Assembly (NCBI GenBank): GCA_902517885.1
Contig: CABYDZ010000001.1
Coordinates: forward strand, 62,001 to 126,000
Length of the DNA stretch: 64,000 nt
Direction: 5' to 3'
Source of the DNA: an uncultured Pelagibacteraceae bacterium
GTDB lineage: Bacteria; Pseudomonadota; Alphaproteobacteria; Pelagibacterales; AG-422-B15
The notes beneath the pieces were generated by a model. The model was not told where the DNA came from, made no database searches, and was given only the letters and a program-made list of their open reading frames with translations. The translations under genes were made by a program, and so were the position numbers. This document shows, piece by piece, positions 38,049-47,383 of this stretch; positions within the stretch are counted from its first letter, which is position 1, and every line of letters begins with the position of its first letter.

Positions 38049-38869
38049 GCAGCACCCCACATGTAAGGAATTTTACCATTCATCATGATTGATACGATAT
38101 TTTTTGTAAATTTTTTTAAATAATAGTTATTAGATGAAATACTTCTTATTATTATCTTACCATCCCACTCTGAAATACCAGTAGTTATACTTTTTTCATC
38201 ATGTATATTATCTTTTAATACAGTATAAAATTTATTCATCTCTGAACCGAGTATTATTATTGTATTAATTGCAATATTATCGTTAAGCATAAATTTACTT
38301 TTCCGCATTCTTTTTATATTATCTTCAAAGCCATTGATTTCAAGGTGAGCAATTTTATTATCATTAAATATTTTCCATCGATCAGAGTAGTAACCTTTTT
38401 CAATCGTTTCATGCATTGCTGATCTTCCATAAACAACTGTTTCACAGAAAAATAAATTTGAATTATTCAAAAGATTGATATCAATTTGACGTCTTAGGTT
38501 GCAGTTATCAAAGAGGATTGTTTCATTTGGTATCCAAAAAAGAGTACTGTTATCAATGTTAATTGTATATTTAAGTTCAGCCGCATCTCCATATCCACTG
38601 TATACCTTCTCTGCAGCCTGACTTGTAGTGAGCATATGTGTATTGTGTAAATCTATATTGATATTAAACTTATCTCCACTTGTTACACCCCCAGATGTAT
38701 TAACTAAAACTATTTGAGACAAATTAGAGTAGGATTGAGGTAGTAAAGCTTTAAGGCATCCTTGCTGATATAATCTTTCAACATCATTATTTATAAACTC
38801 TGCATCAATTGTGCCTACAGATTTTTGAAGATTTACTATCATGAAATTATCATAGTGTTTTAATTTCAA
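38045..38869 (-). CDS. ureD: Urease accessory protein UreD
   Basis: 274-residue scaffold for nickel insertion. Landmarks are the [18 protein letters not shown] block (about 54-71), [10 protein letters not shown], and [11 protein letters not shown]. It is quite diverged and AT-rich but collinear with UreD. It is the first gene of the urease operon; the order ureDABCEFG is the common proteobacterial one. The divergent spacer towards the urea transporter (38870-39043) holds a palindrome overlapping a -35-like box. Confidence 0.88.
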   Translation of the reverse strand: MKLKHYDNFMIVNLQKSVGTIDAEFINNDVERLYQQGCLKALLPQSYSNLSQIVLVNTSGGVTSGDKFNINIDLHNTHMLTTSQAAEKVYSGYGDAAELKYTINIDNSTLFWIPNETILFDNCNLRRQIDINLLNNSNLFFCETVVYGRSAMHETIEKGYYSDRWKIFNDNKIAHLEINGFEDNIKRMRKSKFMLNDNIAINTIIILGSEMNKFYTVLKDNIHDEKSITTGISEWDGKIIIRSISSNNYYLKKFTKNIVSIMMNGKIPYMWGAA

Positions 38870-38871
38870 GT

Positions 38872-38887
38872 TGACAAATAATTGTCA
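38872..38887. promoter_or_regulatory. Palindrome TGACAA-N4-TTGTCA in the urease/urea-transporter spacer
   Basis: A perfect 6-base inverted repeat, TGACAAATAATTGTCA, just 3 bases upstream of the ureD start on one side. It includes all but one base of TTGACA (38871-38876), a good -35 box reading towards urtA. A regulator binding here could control both the urease and urt operons. It does not match the NtrC consensus I know (TGCACC-type), and the bound protein is unknown. Confidence 0.5.
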
Positions 38888-39043
38888 TTTATTTTTATCA
38901 CTAAAATTACAGATACTAATTAGTAATATAAAAATTACGTTTAAATATTTTTTTTGAAGATGTCATGTTGGCAAGTGTAAAGATTCGTATCACTAATTTT
39001 TTTAAGAAATTATGTAGCAGTTAAAAAAATGAAAGGACGAATA

Positions 39044-40309
39044 ATGATCAAGAAAATTATAGTTGTTATGTCATTTTTCTTTTTTAGTATCACTGCGTAT
39101 GCAGATACTATCAAAGTTGGCATATTACACTCGCTGTCGGGTACGATGGCAATCTCAGAGACAACGTTAAAAGATACAATGTTAATGTTGATCGATGAAC
39201 AAAATGAAAAGGGCGGTATTCTGGGAAAAAAACTGGAAGCAGTAGTCGTTGATCCTGCTTCAGATTGGCCACTTTTTGCTGAAAAAGCTCGAGAACTAAT
39301 AACTGTCAATGATGTTGATGTAATGTTTGGCTGCTGGACTTCTGTGTCTAGAAAGTCTGTATTACCCGTAATTGAAGAACTTAACGGATTACTTTTTTAT
39401 CCAGTTCAATATGAGGGTGAAGAAAGCTCAAAAAATGTATTTTATACCGGAGCCGCTCCAAACCAACAAGCTATACCAGCTACTGATTACTATCTAGAAG
39501 AACTAGGCATTGAAAAGTTCGCATTACTTGGAACTGACTATGTTTATCCTAGAACAACAAACAAAATTCTAAATCAATATTTAATTGATAAAGGAATTCC
39601 TGAATCTGATATTTTTGTAAATTACACACCTTTTGGTCACTCGGATTGGTCGAAAATTGTTGCTGATGTTGTAGCACTTGGGGCTGATGGAAAGAAGGTA
39701 GGTGTTATTTCAACTATTAACGGTGATGCAAACATTGGATTTTATAAAGAACTTGCAGCTGCAGGCGTGAACGCTGAAGACATACCAGTTGTCGCGTTCT
39801 CAGTTGGTGAAGAGGAATTATCCGGACTTGATACAAAAAATTTGGTTGGCCATCTAGCTGCGTGGAATTATTTTCAATCAGCTGAATCCGATTTAAATAC
39901 AGCATTTATCAAAAACTGGAAAAGCACTATGGGATCAGAAAGAGTTACTAATGACCCGATGGAAGCGCACGTGATTGGATTTAACATGTATGTAAAAGCA
40001 GTGGAAAAAGCTGGAACTACTGATGTAGATGCAGTTAGAGAAGCTATGTATGGAATTACAGTTCCAAATCTCACGGGTGGAACTGCAGAAATGCTCCCAA
40101 ATCATCATCTCTCTAAACCTGTTTTAATAGGTGAGATCCTTGAGGATGGTCAGTTTGATATAATTAGCCAAACGACCGAGGTTCCAGGAGATGCATGGAC
40201 AGATCACTTAGTAGAGTCAGCTGTTTTAAAATCAGATTGGCAAAGCTTAGGTTGTGGGATGTATAATACTTCGACCAGCAGCTGTGTTCAGTTAAAGTCT
40301 AACTACTAA
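39044..40309 (+). CDS. urtA: Urea ABC transporter binding protein UrtA
   Basis: 421-residue periplasmic binding protein for urea. The start at ATG 39044 is preceded by AAAGGA with 6-base spacing; an ATG at 39029 would place that site inside the gene. A signal peptide ends at ITAYA before DTIKVGILHSLSGTMAISE, the UrtA opening. GCWTSVSRKSVLPV and YPVQYEGEE are further family blocks. It is separated from urtB by a strong terminator-like hairpin and lies opposite the urease operon. Confidence 0.94.
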   Translation: MIKKIIVVMSFFFFSITAYADTIKVGILHSLSGTMAISETTLKDTMLMLIDEQNEKGGILGKKLEAVVVDPASDWPLFAEKARELITVNDVDVMFGCWTSVSRKSVLPVIEELNGLLFYPVQYEGEESSKNVFYTGAAPNQQAIPATDYYLEELGIEKFALLGTDYVYPRTTNKILNQYLIDKGIPESDIFVNYTPFGHSDWSKIVADVVALGADGKKVGVISTINGDANIGFYKELAAAGVNAEDIPVVAFSVGEEELSGLDTKNLVGHLAAWNYFQSAESDLNTAFIKNWKSTMGSERVTNDPMEAHVIGFNMYVKAVEKAGTTDVDAVREAMYGITVPNLTGGTAEMLPNHHLSKPVLIGEILEDGQFDIISQTTEVPGDAWTDHLVESAVLKSDWQSLGCGMYNTSTSSCVQLKSNY

Positions 40310-40322
40310 TTTTAACCTAAAT

Positions 40323-40364
40323 AAAACGCTGTAAAGAATAGTTAATATTCTTTATGGCGTTTTT
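40323..40364 (+). terminator. Terminator/attenuator between urtA and urtB
   Basis: Inverted repeat with arms AAAACGC-TG-TAAAGAATA and TATTCTTTA-TG-GCGTTTT (9 bp, two G.T wobble pairs, 7 bp; loop GTTAA), running into TTTTT. It lies between urtA and urtB and should stop part of the transcripts, leaving more binding protein than permease. Confidence 0.85.
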
Positions 40365-40369
40365 AAATT

Positions 40370-42382
40370 ATGAAAATTAAATTTTATATAATTTTTCTGT
40401 ATGTTTTTTTTGTAAATCTACCAGCAGTTGCTCACCATGATGAATTCAATATATTCTTAATAGAAAATTCAGAGAATATAATTAAGAGTTCAGCAAAAAC
40501 TGTTGATTCTATACTAAGAGACATACAAAGTTTTGATGATGAAATTGTTTCAAGATTTTTAGAATTGTGGAAATCGAAGAGTCTCTACTATATAAAAGAT
40601 ACGAAACAAGTAGTTATAGTTAATGAAAATGAAGAGTCACTTGACGCCTTAGAAATAGATGGTCTTACTAGGATCGGCAATTACAGCAAAAAAGAAATCA
40701 AAAAGATTAAACCCAACAGTGGAGTAAGAGCAAAAATAGACTCTATTTTAGTAAAATACCAAATATCTAATTCAGATATTAATGTACGACAAAAAAGCAT
40801 AGAAAGCTTAAAAAGAAATATCCGGCCTGAACATTTGGAAGTGTTACAAGATGCTTACATAAATGAGTCAGATGCAGAACTAAAAACTGTTATTGATCGA
40901 TTGCTAAAATTTGCAATTGTTAAGTACTCCGACTCGAATGATAAAAAATTAGAAATAATCGAGTCTTTTAAAGGCGATACTGCGATCGAAATAAGGGCTT
41001 CTCTAAATCAACTCCTCAATTCTTCAGAAGTGAAAGTCGGCATCTCTCTTCCTAATAATAAAAATATTGCTAGGGTAATTGTGCCTGGTTTTACAATCAA
41101 AAATAGTAATGGAACATCGGGTACAACTAATTTTTTTAATGAAGATGTTGAGATATCAATTAATGATGCATATGACAAATTATATGCAGATAATCTAGTT
41201 TATAAAAAAAGGATTACCCAAGAAGAATTAAAGAAAATATTAGAACAAAATATTAGCGGAGATACTATTGGAGGATATTCTATTAGTTCACTAGACAATG
41301 AACAATCTCGCATTGCTGCCTATAATAAATTAGTTGAAAATAATTTAGCACCTCCTTTTATTTCTGAAAATAAAATTAATGAAGAAGTAAACAAATTTAT
41401 ATTTTATTCGATTTACAATGAAACTTCTTCTGAAGTAACAAATGCCGCACTAAATACTCTAGCTAGTATAAATTTTAGAGTTCAGATCTATAAATATATT
41501 GACTTACTTATTGATGGTTTAAGTCTTGCATCAATCTATTTTCTTGGAGCAATTGGTTTAGCGATTACTTTTGGTGTAATGAGAGTAATCAATATGGCTC
41601 ATGGTGAATTTATCATGATGGGTGCCTATACGGGGTATGTTGTTCAACAATTTATAAGTAACCATACACTGTCACTTTTAGTTGCACTTCCCCTCGCATT
41701 TATAATTACATTTATAGCTGGAGTGATCATGGAAAGACTCGTTATACGTCATTTGTATCGTAAACCACTTGATACATTACTGGCCACTTTCGGGATCAGT
41801 ATTGCATTACAACAAATTGCAAAGAATATCTTCGGAACACAAGCAAGACCACTTACATCTCCATCGTGGCTTGATGGATCGCTCAGTCTGAGCGACGATC
41901 TATCGATCAGTTATATAAGAATTGCCATATTTATTTTGAGTCTAATATTTCTGGGTTTGTTGCTCTTTGTTATGAATCGTACCAGACTTGGATTGGAGAC
42001 TCGTGCAGTGACCCAAAATCCAGTGATGGCCTCCAACATGGGAATTAATCCTGAAAGAATAAATATGTTAACTTTTGGCTTTGGTTCAGGAATTGCAGGA
42101 ATTGCAGGAATTGCTATTGGACTTTTTTCTAAGGTTACATCTGAGCTTGGGTCTGAATATATAGTTCAGAGCTTTATGACAGTGGTTGTTGGAGGAGTGG
42201 GCAATATATGGGGCACATTAGCGGGAGCCTCACTAATCGGGTTCCTTCAAAAATTTATAGAATGGTTCAATCCATCTAATACTCTCGCAGCGCAAACTTA
42301 TATGATCATCTTTATTATTTTATTTATACAATTTAGACCAAAAGGGATAGTAGCCCTTAAAGGGAGAGCAGCTGATGACTAA
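40370..42382 (+). CDS. urtB: Urea ABC permease UrtB with long N-terminal periplasmic region
   Basis: 670-residue LivH-type permease. A signal peptide (1-22) and a roughly 345-residue hydrophilic region (23-370) precede the membrane domain, which begins at ASIYFLGAIGLAITFGVMRVINMAHGEFIMMG. Proteobacterial UrtB proteins with an N-terminal extension are usually about 520-550 residues, so this one is unusually long. The extension has weak helical-repeat character (SIESLKRNIRPEHLEVLQDAY). It overlaps urtC by 8 bases. Confidence 0.92.
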   Translation: MKIKFYIIFLYVFFVNLPAVAHHDEFNIFLIENSENIIKSSAKTVDSILRDIQSFDDEIVSRFLELWKSKSLYYIKDTKQVVIVNENEESLDALEIDGLTRIGNYSKKEIKKIKPNSGVRAKIDSILVKYQISNSDINVRQKSIESLKRNIRPEHLEVLQDAYINESDAELKTVIDRLLKFAIVKYSDSNDKKLEIIESFKGDTAIEIRASLNQLLNSSEVKVGISLPNNKNIARVIVPGFTIKNSNGTSGTTNFFNEDVEISINDAYDKLYADNLVYKKRITQEELKKILEQNISGDTIGGYSISSLDNEQSRIAAYNKLVENNLAPPFISENKINEEVNKFIFYSIYNETSSEVTNAALNTLASINFRVQIYKYIDLLIDGLSLASIYFLGAIGLAITFGVMRVINMAHGEFIMMGAYTGYVVQQFISNHTLSLLVALPLAFIITFIAGVIMERLVIRHLYRKPLDTLLATFGISIALQQIAKNIFGTQARPLTSPSWLDGSLSLSDDLSISYIRIAIFILSLIFLGLLLFVMNRTRLGLETRAVTQNPVMASNMGINPERINMLTFGFGSGIAGIAGIAIGLFSKVTSELGSEYIVQSFMTVVVGGVGNIWGTLAGASLIGFLQKFIEWFNPSNTLAAQTYMIIFIILFIQFRPKGIVALKGRAADD

Positions 42383-43544
42383 TTCAATAAATGATTTACT
42401 AGCTCGACACACATTAATTTTTACAATAGTTGTTATTATATTTTCTCTGTTTATAACTTTTTTTAGTGAACCTTACGGAAACGGATTAATATCTACTAGT
42501 TTTGTCAAAACTTTAGGCAAAACTGTTTGTCTATGCATAATTGCTCTGGCAATGGATGTGGTATGGGGTTATTGCGGAATTCTGTCTCTAGGGCATTTCG
42601 CCTTTTTTGGACTTGGTGGTTACATGATTGGAATGTGGCTAATGTATGAGCGAACAGCCATTATTGTTCAGGAGGCTGCCACTAATGAGTTGCTTCCATT
42701 AACCGAAACCGAATTATCAAATGCCATTGGAAACCAGATTTTTGGAGTTGTCGGTGGCTATGAAATACCATCCATATGGATGTTTGCAGATAGTCTTGGT
42801 TTACAATTGATTTTGGTTATTGCAGTACCTGGTATTCTTGCATTTATATTTGGGTGGCTTGCATTCAGGTCGAGAGTAACTGGAGTTTATCTCTCAATTT
42901 TAACTCAAGCATTAACTTTAGCTCTATCACTATATTTATTTCAAAATGACAGTGGTCTAAGGGGTAATAATGGCCTCTCAGGTTTGCAGAATATTCCTGG
43001 CATTGAGTATTTAGGACAAGAGGTCATATCCATAGGGTTTTTTTGGGCAAGTTGTATTTTTCTAATATCTATTTTTTTACTTTTTCATTCACTTATGAAA
43101 AGCAAGTTTGGATTAATTATTACATCAATAAGAGATAACGAAACACGAGTAAGGTTCTTAGGGTATAATGTCGAAATATATAAATTATTTATATTTGTGT
43201 TAACAGCAATAATCTCAAGTATTGCTGGTGCTCTTTATTACCCTCAAGCAGGTATAATTAATCCTGCAGAGCTTGCGCCTATTGCATCGATCTATCTCGC
43301 TGTATGGGTTGCTATTGGAGGAAGAGGAAAATTGTATGGAGCAATCATTGGTGCCGCTTTTGTTTCATTATTTTCGTCATGGTTTACTGGTGGACAAGCA
43401 CCCGATATTCCTTTGGGCATATTTACTATAGAATGGGTGAATTGGTGGACGGTGTTGTTAGGGTTTGGATTTGTATTAATCACAATTTTTAGTGAAAATG
43501 GAATAATTGGTTTTTTAAGAAATATATTTGTTAAGGAAAAATGA
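42375..43544 (+). CDS. urtC: Urea ABC permease UrtC
   Basis: 389-residue LivM-type permease, second membrane subunit of the urea importer. It has about ten hydrophobic helices, with GYCGILSLGHFAFFGLGGYMIG and the LRGNNGLSGL segment typical of UrtC. It overlaps urtB by 8 and urtD by 4 bases, consistent with co-translation of the complex. Confidence 0.93.
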   Translation: MTNSINDLLARHTLIFTIVVIIFSLFITFFSEPYGNGLISTSFVKTLGKTVCLCIIALAMDVVWGYCGILSLGHFAFFGLGGYMIGMWLMYERTAIIVQEAATNELLPLTETELSNAIGNQIFGVVGGYEIPSIWMFADSLGLQLILVIAVPGILAFIFGWLAFRSRVTGVYLSILTQALTLALSLYLFQNDSGLRGNNGLSGLQNIPGIEYLGQEVISIGFFWASCIFLISIFLLFHSLMKSKFGLIITSIRDNETRVRFLGYNVEIYKLFIFVLTAIISSIAGALYYPQAGIINPAELAPIASIYLAVWVAIGGRGKLYGAIIGAAFVSLFSSWFTGGQAPDIPLGIFTIEWVNWWTVLLGFGFVLITIFSENGIIGFLRNIFVKEK

Positions 43545-44323
43545 ATACTTTATTGAAAGTTGAAAAAATCTCGGTTTCATTTGATGGCTTTAAAGCTATT
43601 AATAGTTTGAGTTACAGCATTGGTAAAAATGAACTCAAAGCGATTATTGGACCTAATGGAGCTGGAAAAACTACCTTTATGGATATAATTACGGGCCAAA
43701 CTAAACCAGATGAAGGTAAAGTATTATTTGGTGAACGAAGCGTATGGCTTGAAAGTGATCAAAAATATCAAGTCGTTTGGGATGAAAATCTTCTAATGAA
43801 AAGTGAGTCTCAAATAGCATTACTAGGTATAGGAAGAAAATTTCAACGTCCTACTGTATTTGAGCTAAAAACAGTATTTGAAAATTTATTTATATCCATG
43901 AAGAAAAATAGAAGTCCTTTCAGTGTTTTATTCCAAAAATTAAATAGAGATGAAAAAAATCTAATAGAAAAAATACTAGGTGAAATTAGTCTTAAAAATG
44001 AACAAGATAGAATTGCTGGCGAGTTATCACACGGTCAAAAGCAGTGGTTAGAAATAGGAATGCTATTAACTCAAGAACCAAAGCTATTATTAATTGATGA
44101 ACCAGCAGCTGGAATGACTTCTAATGAAAGAAGACAGACAGTTGAGATTCTAAAAAAATTATCTGCAGATAAATCAGTTATTGTTGTTGAGCATGATATG
44201 GAATTTGTAAAAGATCTTGAATGTGAGGTTACTGTATTGCATGAAGGTTCAATTCTTTCAGAGGGTTCTATAGAACACGTGTCCTCTAATAATGAAGTAA
44301 TTGAGGTATATCTAGGAAGATAG
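43541..44323 (+). CDS. urtD: Urea ABC ATPase UrtD
   Basis: 260-residue LivG-type ATPase. Walker A GPNGAGKTT (39-47), signature LSHGQKQWLEIG, Walker B LLLIDEPAAGM and the H-loop VVEHDMEFV are intact. It overlaps urtC by 4 bases and precedes urtE by 2. The signature LSHGQ replaces LSGGQ, as is usual in UrtD. Confidence 0.94.
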   Translation: MNTLLKVEKISVSFDGFKAINSLSYSIGKNELKAIIGPNGAGKTTFMDIITGQTKPDEGKVLFGERSVWLESDQKYQVVWDENLLMKSESQIALLGIGRKFQRPTVFELKTVFENLFISMKKNRSPFSVLFQKLNRDEKNLIEKILGEISLKNEQDRIAGELSHGQKQWLEIGMLLTQEPKLLLIDEPAAGMTSNERRQTVEILKKLSADKSVIVVEHDMEFVKDLECEVTVLHEGSILSEGSIEHVSSNNEVIEVYLGR

Positions 44324-44325
44324 TC

Positions 44326-45021
44326 ATGATTGATATAAGTAATTTGAATTTTTACTATGGTTCTTCTCAGATATTATTTGATGTTTCACTCAAAGCGAAA
44401 AATAAAGAAATTACTTGTTTAATGGGTTCAAATGGAGTTGGTAAAACATCTTTATTAAAGTTTTTATCAGGAATCTATCCTTCAAAGTCAGGAAATTATC
44501 TTTTTGAAGGGGATAATGTAACTAACTTTAGCTCCCACCAACTTGCTAAGAGAGGAGTAGGGTATGTTCCTCAAGGCCGTTTTATATTTCCATTATTATC
44601 TGTCAAAGAGAATTTAGAAACTGGTTTTGCATGTTTAAAACGTGATGAACATTTCATACCTGATGAAATTTTTGATCTTTTTCCAGTATTGAAACAAATG
44701 ATAAATAGAAGAGGTGGAGATTTATCAGGAGGTCAACAACAGCAATTAGCAATTGCAAGAGCAATGATTTCAAAACCAAAATTACTACTTATGGATGAAC
44801 CAACCGAAGGAATACAGCCAAACATCATCCAGCAAATTGGAGAAGTCATAAAATATTTAAAAGATGAGCAGGGAATGACCATACTATTAGTTGAGCAATA
44901 TTTTGATTTTGCATTTGATTTAGCAGATTATATCTATGTCATGAAAAGAGGAAAAATTATTACTGAATCAAAGAAAGAGAGTCTGGATAAATTGTCGTTT
45001 AAAAATGAAGTATCAATTTGA
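44326..45021 (+). CDS. urtE: Urea ABC ATPase UrtE
   Basis: 231-residue LivF-type ATPase, second nucleotide-binding subunit of the urea importer. Walker A GSNGVGKTS, signature LSGGQQQQLAIARAM, Walker B LLLMDEPTEGIQPNII and the VEQYFDFAFDLAD H-loop region are typical of UrtE (Gln replaces the H-loop His, as in LivF relatives). It ends the operon and its last 9 bases overlap the end of the convergent peptidase gene. Confidence 0.94.
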   Translation: MIDISNLNFYYGSSQILFDVSLKAKNKEITCLMGSNGVGKTSLLKFLSGIYPSKSGNYLFEGDNVTNFSSHQLAKRGVGYVPQGRFIFPLLSVKENLETGFACLKRDEHFIPDEIFDLFPVLKQMINRRGGDLSGGQQQQLAIARAMISKPKLLLMDEPTEGIQPNIIQQIGEVIKYLKDEQGMTILLVEQYFDFAFDLADYIYVMKRGKIITESKKESLDKLSFKNEVSI

Positions 45022-47052
45022 ATCTCTAGTCAAGCAAAGTAAAAAGGCATTATCGAGAGCGCTTTCTTCCATAGCATTTAATCGTCCACTTTTACCAGCA
45101 TGACCACCAACTAAATTCATTTTCATTAATATTGGATTATCTGAAGTACTGTTTTCTCTGAGTTTTGGAACATATTTTGCCGGTTCATAATACTGAACTT
45201 GAGAGTCATATAGACTGGATGTGACCAATACAGCGGGATAATTTGAAGGCTTAATATTGTCGTATGGCGAATAGCTTTTAATATAATTATATTCATCTTT
45301 ATTCGCTGGATTACCCCATTCTTTATACTCAAAAGTAGTCAGGGGAATTGTTTCATCTGACATAGTGGTGACCACATCCACAAAAGGAACTGCTGATATA
45401 ATACCTTTATATAAATCTGGTTCCATATTAATGATTGCACCCATTAACAGACCGCCGGCACTTCCACCCATCGCATATACATTTTTAGCATTGCCATACC
45501 CTTGTTTGATTAAAGATTTGGTTGCATCAATAAAATCATAAAATGTATTCTTTTTATTAAAAATTTTACCATCATCATACCACTGTCGCCCCATTTCAGA
45601 ACCACCTCGGATATTGGCGACAGCAAAAACGAAACCCCGATTGAGTAGGGGTAAGATGGACGTTCTAAAAGCTGCATCAATTATAATGCCATAAGAACCA
45701 TAGCCATAAATAAGGATGGGAGCTTGAGATAAGTCAGTTCCTTTTTTATATACTAGTGATACAGGAACTTTTGTATCATCACGGGCGGTAATTTTAAGTC
45801 TTTCAACCTCGTATAGATTTTCATCGTAATTGTTTACAGGCTGCTGCCATGCTAATTCACTCTTACCTGACTCAATATCCTCTTTGAATATTGAACTAGG
45901 TTTCTTTGGACTCGAATACCCATAGTAAAATTCAGTATCAAGGTACTCATTATTGGTCGCTAAATAACAAGAAAAGGCAGGGTCACTAAATTCAATATAA
46001 TTCCTATCGAGTGTTTCTCTGTTAATTTTTACTATCTTGGGCAGACCGTCTTCTCTTATCTCTAAATAAAGATATTGAGGAAAAGTGACAAAATCTTCAA
46101 TTAAAATAGCATCATCATGTTCAACTACAGTTTCCCACTCATTAAAATTATTAATTTGACTGATCGTGAATTTTAAAATTGAGAAGTTTTTTTTATTTTT
46201 TGCATTACTGCTGACATAGAAACACTCTGGTGTGTCTTCAATGGAATAAAGATGTTTATCGGATCGTTTGAGTACACAAAATGGTTGACTGAGTTCCTCA
46301 TCTAAATCAAGCAGCCACGTCTCTGAAGACTCAGTTTTACTGGTATAAATATTCAAATATTTCTTTGTCCGCGATTCATAAATATGAAGATGAAATTCCG
46401 GGTCATTTTCCTCATAGATTAAAACATCTTCTTTAGCATCAGTTCCAATTTTGTGTTTAAAAACCTTATTTTCTATCAAAGTAACAGGATCTTTTTGAGC
46501 ATAGTAAAATGAAGTATTTTTCTTATCCCAAACAATGCTCCCAGAGCTTCTCTCAACTTTACTGTCTATAATTTTGCCGGTCGTTAAATTTTTAACTTTT
46601 ATGTTGTATTCTCGTCGACCCGATAAATCTTCTGCATAAGCAATTAAAAGATTATTTGGTGATGGAGTTATTGACGTAATATTTATATAATCTAAATTCT
46701 CAGCCAGTGCATTTACATCAATAACTAACTCTTTAGTCCCATTGAGCTCTCGATAGTATGTTTTATATTGTTGTTCAGAGTTAATTTCAGAGTAATAGAG
46801 ATAATCTCCATATTTAATTTTCATTGAAACTTCTTTTGGTGGTATGAAACTAACTAATTCTTCATAAATTGTTTTTCGGCAATCATTATTTTTTTTAAAC
46901 CAATCTTCTAAGTACTGATTTTCTTCTTCTAAATAAGAAATAATTTCTGGATTTTTACGAGTATCATCTCTGAGCCAATAATAATCATCAACACGATTAT
47001 CGCCATGTGCAATATGGATTTTAGGAATTTTTTTTGGCTGAGGCGGTTTCAT
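45013..47052 (-). CDS. ptrB: Oligopeptidase B (S9A family)
   Basis: 679-residue cytoplasmic serine peptidase that cuts short peptides after basic residues. The N-terminal YYWLRDDTRKNPEIISYLEEEN leads into a beta-propeller domain. The catalytic domain carries the nucleophile in GGSAGGLLMG (about residue 530), the Asp in SSLYDSQV and the His in GGHAGKSGR. Full length. Its start is 37 bases from the split tRNA-Thr 3' half, so the tRNA, when intact, lay just upstream on the same strand. Confidence 0.88.
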   Translation of the reverse strand: MKPPQPKKIPKIHIAHGDNRVDDYYWLRDDTRKNPEIISYLEEENQYLEDWFKKNNDCRKTIYEELVSFIPPKEVSMKIKYGDYLYYSEINSEQQYKTYYRELNGTKELVIDVNALAENLDYINITSITPSPNNLLIAYAEDLSGRREYNIKVKNLTTGKIIDSKVERSSGSIVWDKKNTSFYYAQKDPVTLIENKVFKHKIGTDAKEDVLIYEENDPEFHLHIYESRTKKYLNIYTSKTESSETWLLDLDEELSQPFCVLKRSDKHLYSIEDTPECFYVSSNAKNKKNFSILKFTISQINNFNEWETVVEHDDAILIEDFVTFPQYLYLEIREDGLPKIVKINRETLDRNYIEFSDPAFSCYLATNNEYLDTEFYYGYSSPKKPSSIFKEDIESGKSELAWQQPVNNYDENLYEVERLKITARDDTKVPVSLVYKKGTDLSQAPILIYGYGSYGIIIDAAFRTSILPLLNRGFVFAVANIRGGSEMGRQWYDDGKIFNKKNTFYDFIDATKSLIKQGYGNAKNVYAMGGSAGGLLMGAIINMEPDLYKGIISAVPFVDVVTTMSDETIPLTTFEYKEWGNPANKDEYNYIKSYSPYDNIKPSNYPAVLVTSSLYDSQVQYYEPAKYVPKLRENSTSDNPILMKMNLVGGHAGKSGRLNAMEESALDNAFLLCLTRDSN

Positions 47053-47089
47053 TATTTTCTAATATGTTACTAGCATTTTTTCAATTTTA

Positions 47090-47133
47090 TGGTGCCCCCA
47101 ACCTGTACTGACCAGGTATCTACGCATTACCAA
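47090..47133 (-). tRNA. 3' half of split chromosomal tRNA-Thr(GGU)
   Basis: On the minus strand this reads, in order: anticodon loop TTGGTAA (47133-47127), stem TGCGT, variable AGAT, T-arm ACCTG-GTCAGTA-CAGGT, acceptor TGGGGGC, A73 and CCA. Its stem halves pair perfectly with the 5' half at 56297-56333: acceptor 7 bp, anticodon stem 5 bp. The sequence upstream on the minus strand (element side) does not restore a 5' half. The T-loop departs from the TTCRANY consensus, which may hide it from tRNA finders. Joined to the 5' half it gives a 74-base tRNA with encoded CCA. Confidence 0.85.
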
Positions 47134-47134
47134 T
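47127..47134. other. attL core (8 bp)
   Basis: TTACCAAT, the left copy of the 8-base sequence shared by both element ends. It equals the complement of the tRNA-Thr anticodon loop plus one stem base. Bases on either side differ from those at the right copy (56297), so 8 bp is the full shared core and likely contains the strand-exchange region. Confidence 0.8.
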
Positions 47135-47383
47135 TGTTTGTGGTTTACTTTCTAGGGTTTTCACGCTAAGGTCAACTATATGTTTGAGAGGCAAAAAAGG
47201 CCAGTAAATATGGCTATTTTACAACATTTTCCTAGTTTTCCATTGTTTCAGACGATTACAAATATTTGGTGTAAATATGGTGTAAAGTTAGAATTGGTTA
47301 AAAATGGCGGGTTTTCTAGACCCGATACGAACCCTCTAAATAGGCCGGGTTTGTACATAGATATGATGTTGTCTCTCCACAAT
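47135..47383. other. Left-end non-coding region of the element
   Basis: No convincing gene between the attL core and the cargo tRNA. It holds the two arm-type repeats (47267-47286), a short hairpin CGGGT/ACCCG (47308-47324), and TATGAT at 47362-47367, which could be the -10 box of the tRNA/integrase transcript. No good -35 box was found at the proper distance. Confidence 0.5.
47267..47286 (+). repeat. Left arm-type repeats TGGTGTAAA x2
   Basis: Two direct copies of TGGTGTAAA at 47267-47275 and 47278-47286, 11 bases apart, about 130 bases inside attL. The same pair with the same spacing and orientation lies inside attR (56219-56238). Such short tandem repeats at both ends are typical arm-binding sites for tyrosine integrases with an N-terminal arm domain. 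Confidence 0.7.

Noticed and set aside
47267-47286. CRISPR-like short repeats at the element ends
   Set aside because: Only two 9-base copies per end with 2-base spacers and no cas genes; better explained as integrase arm sites.
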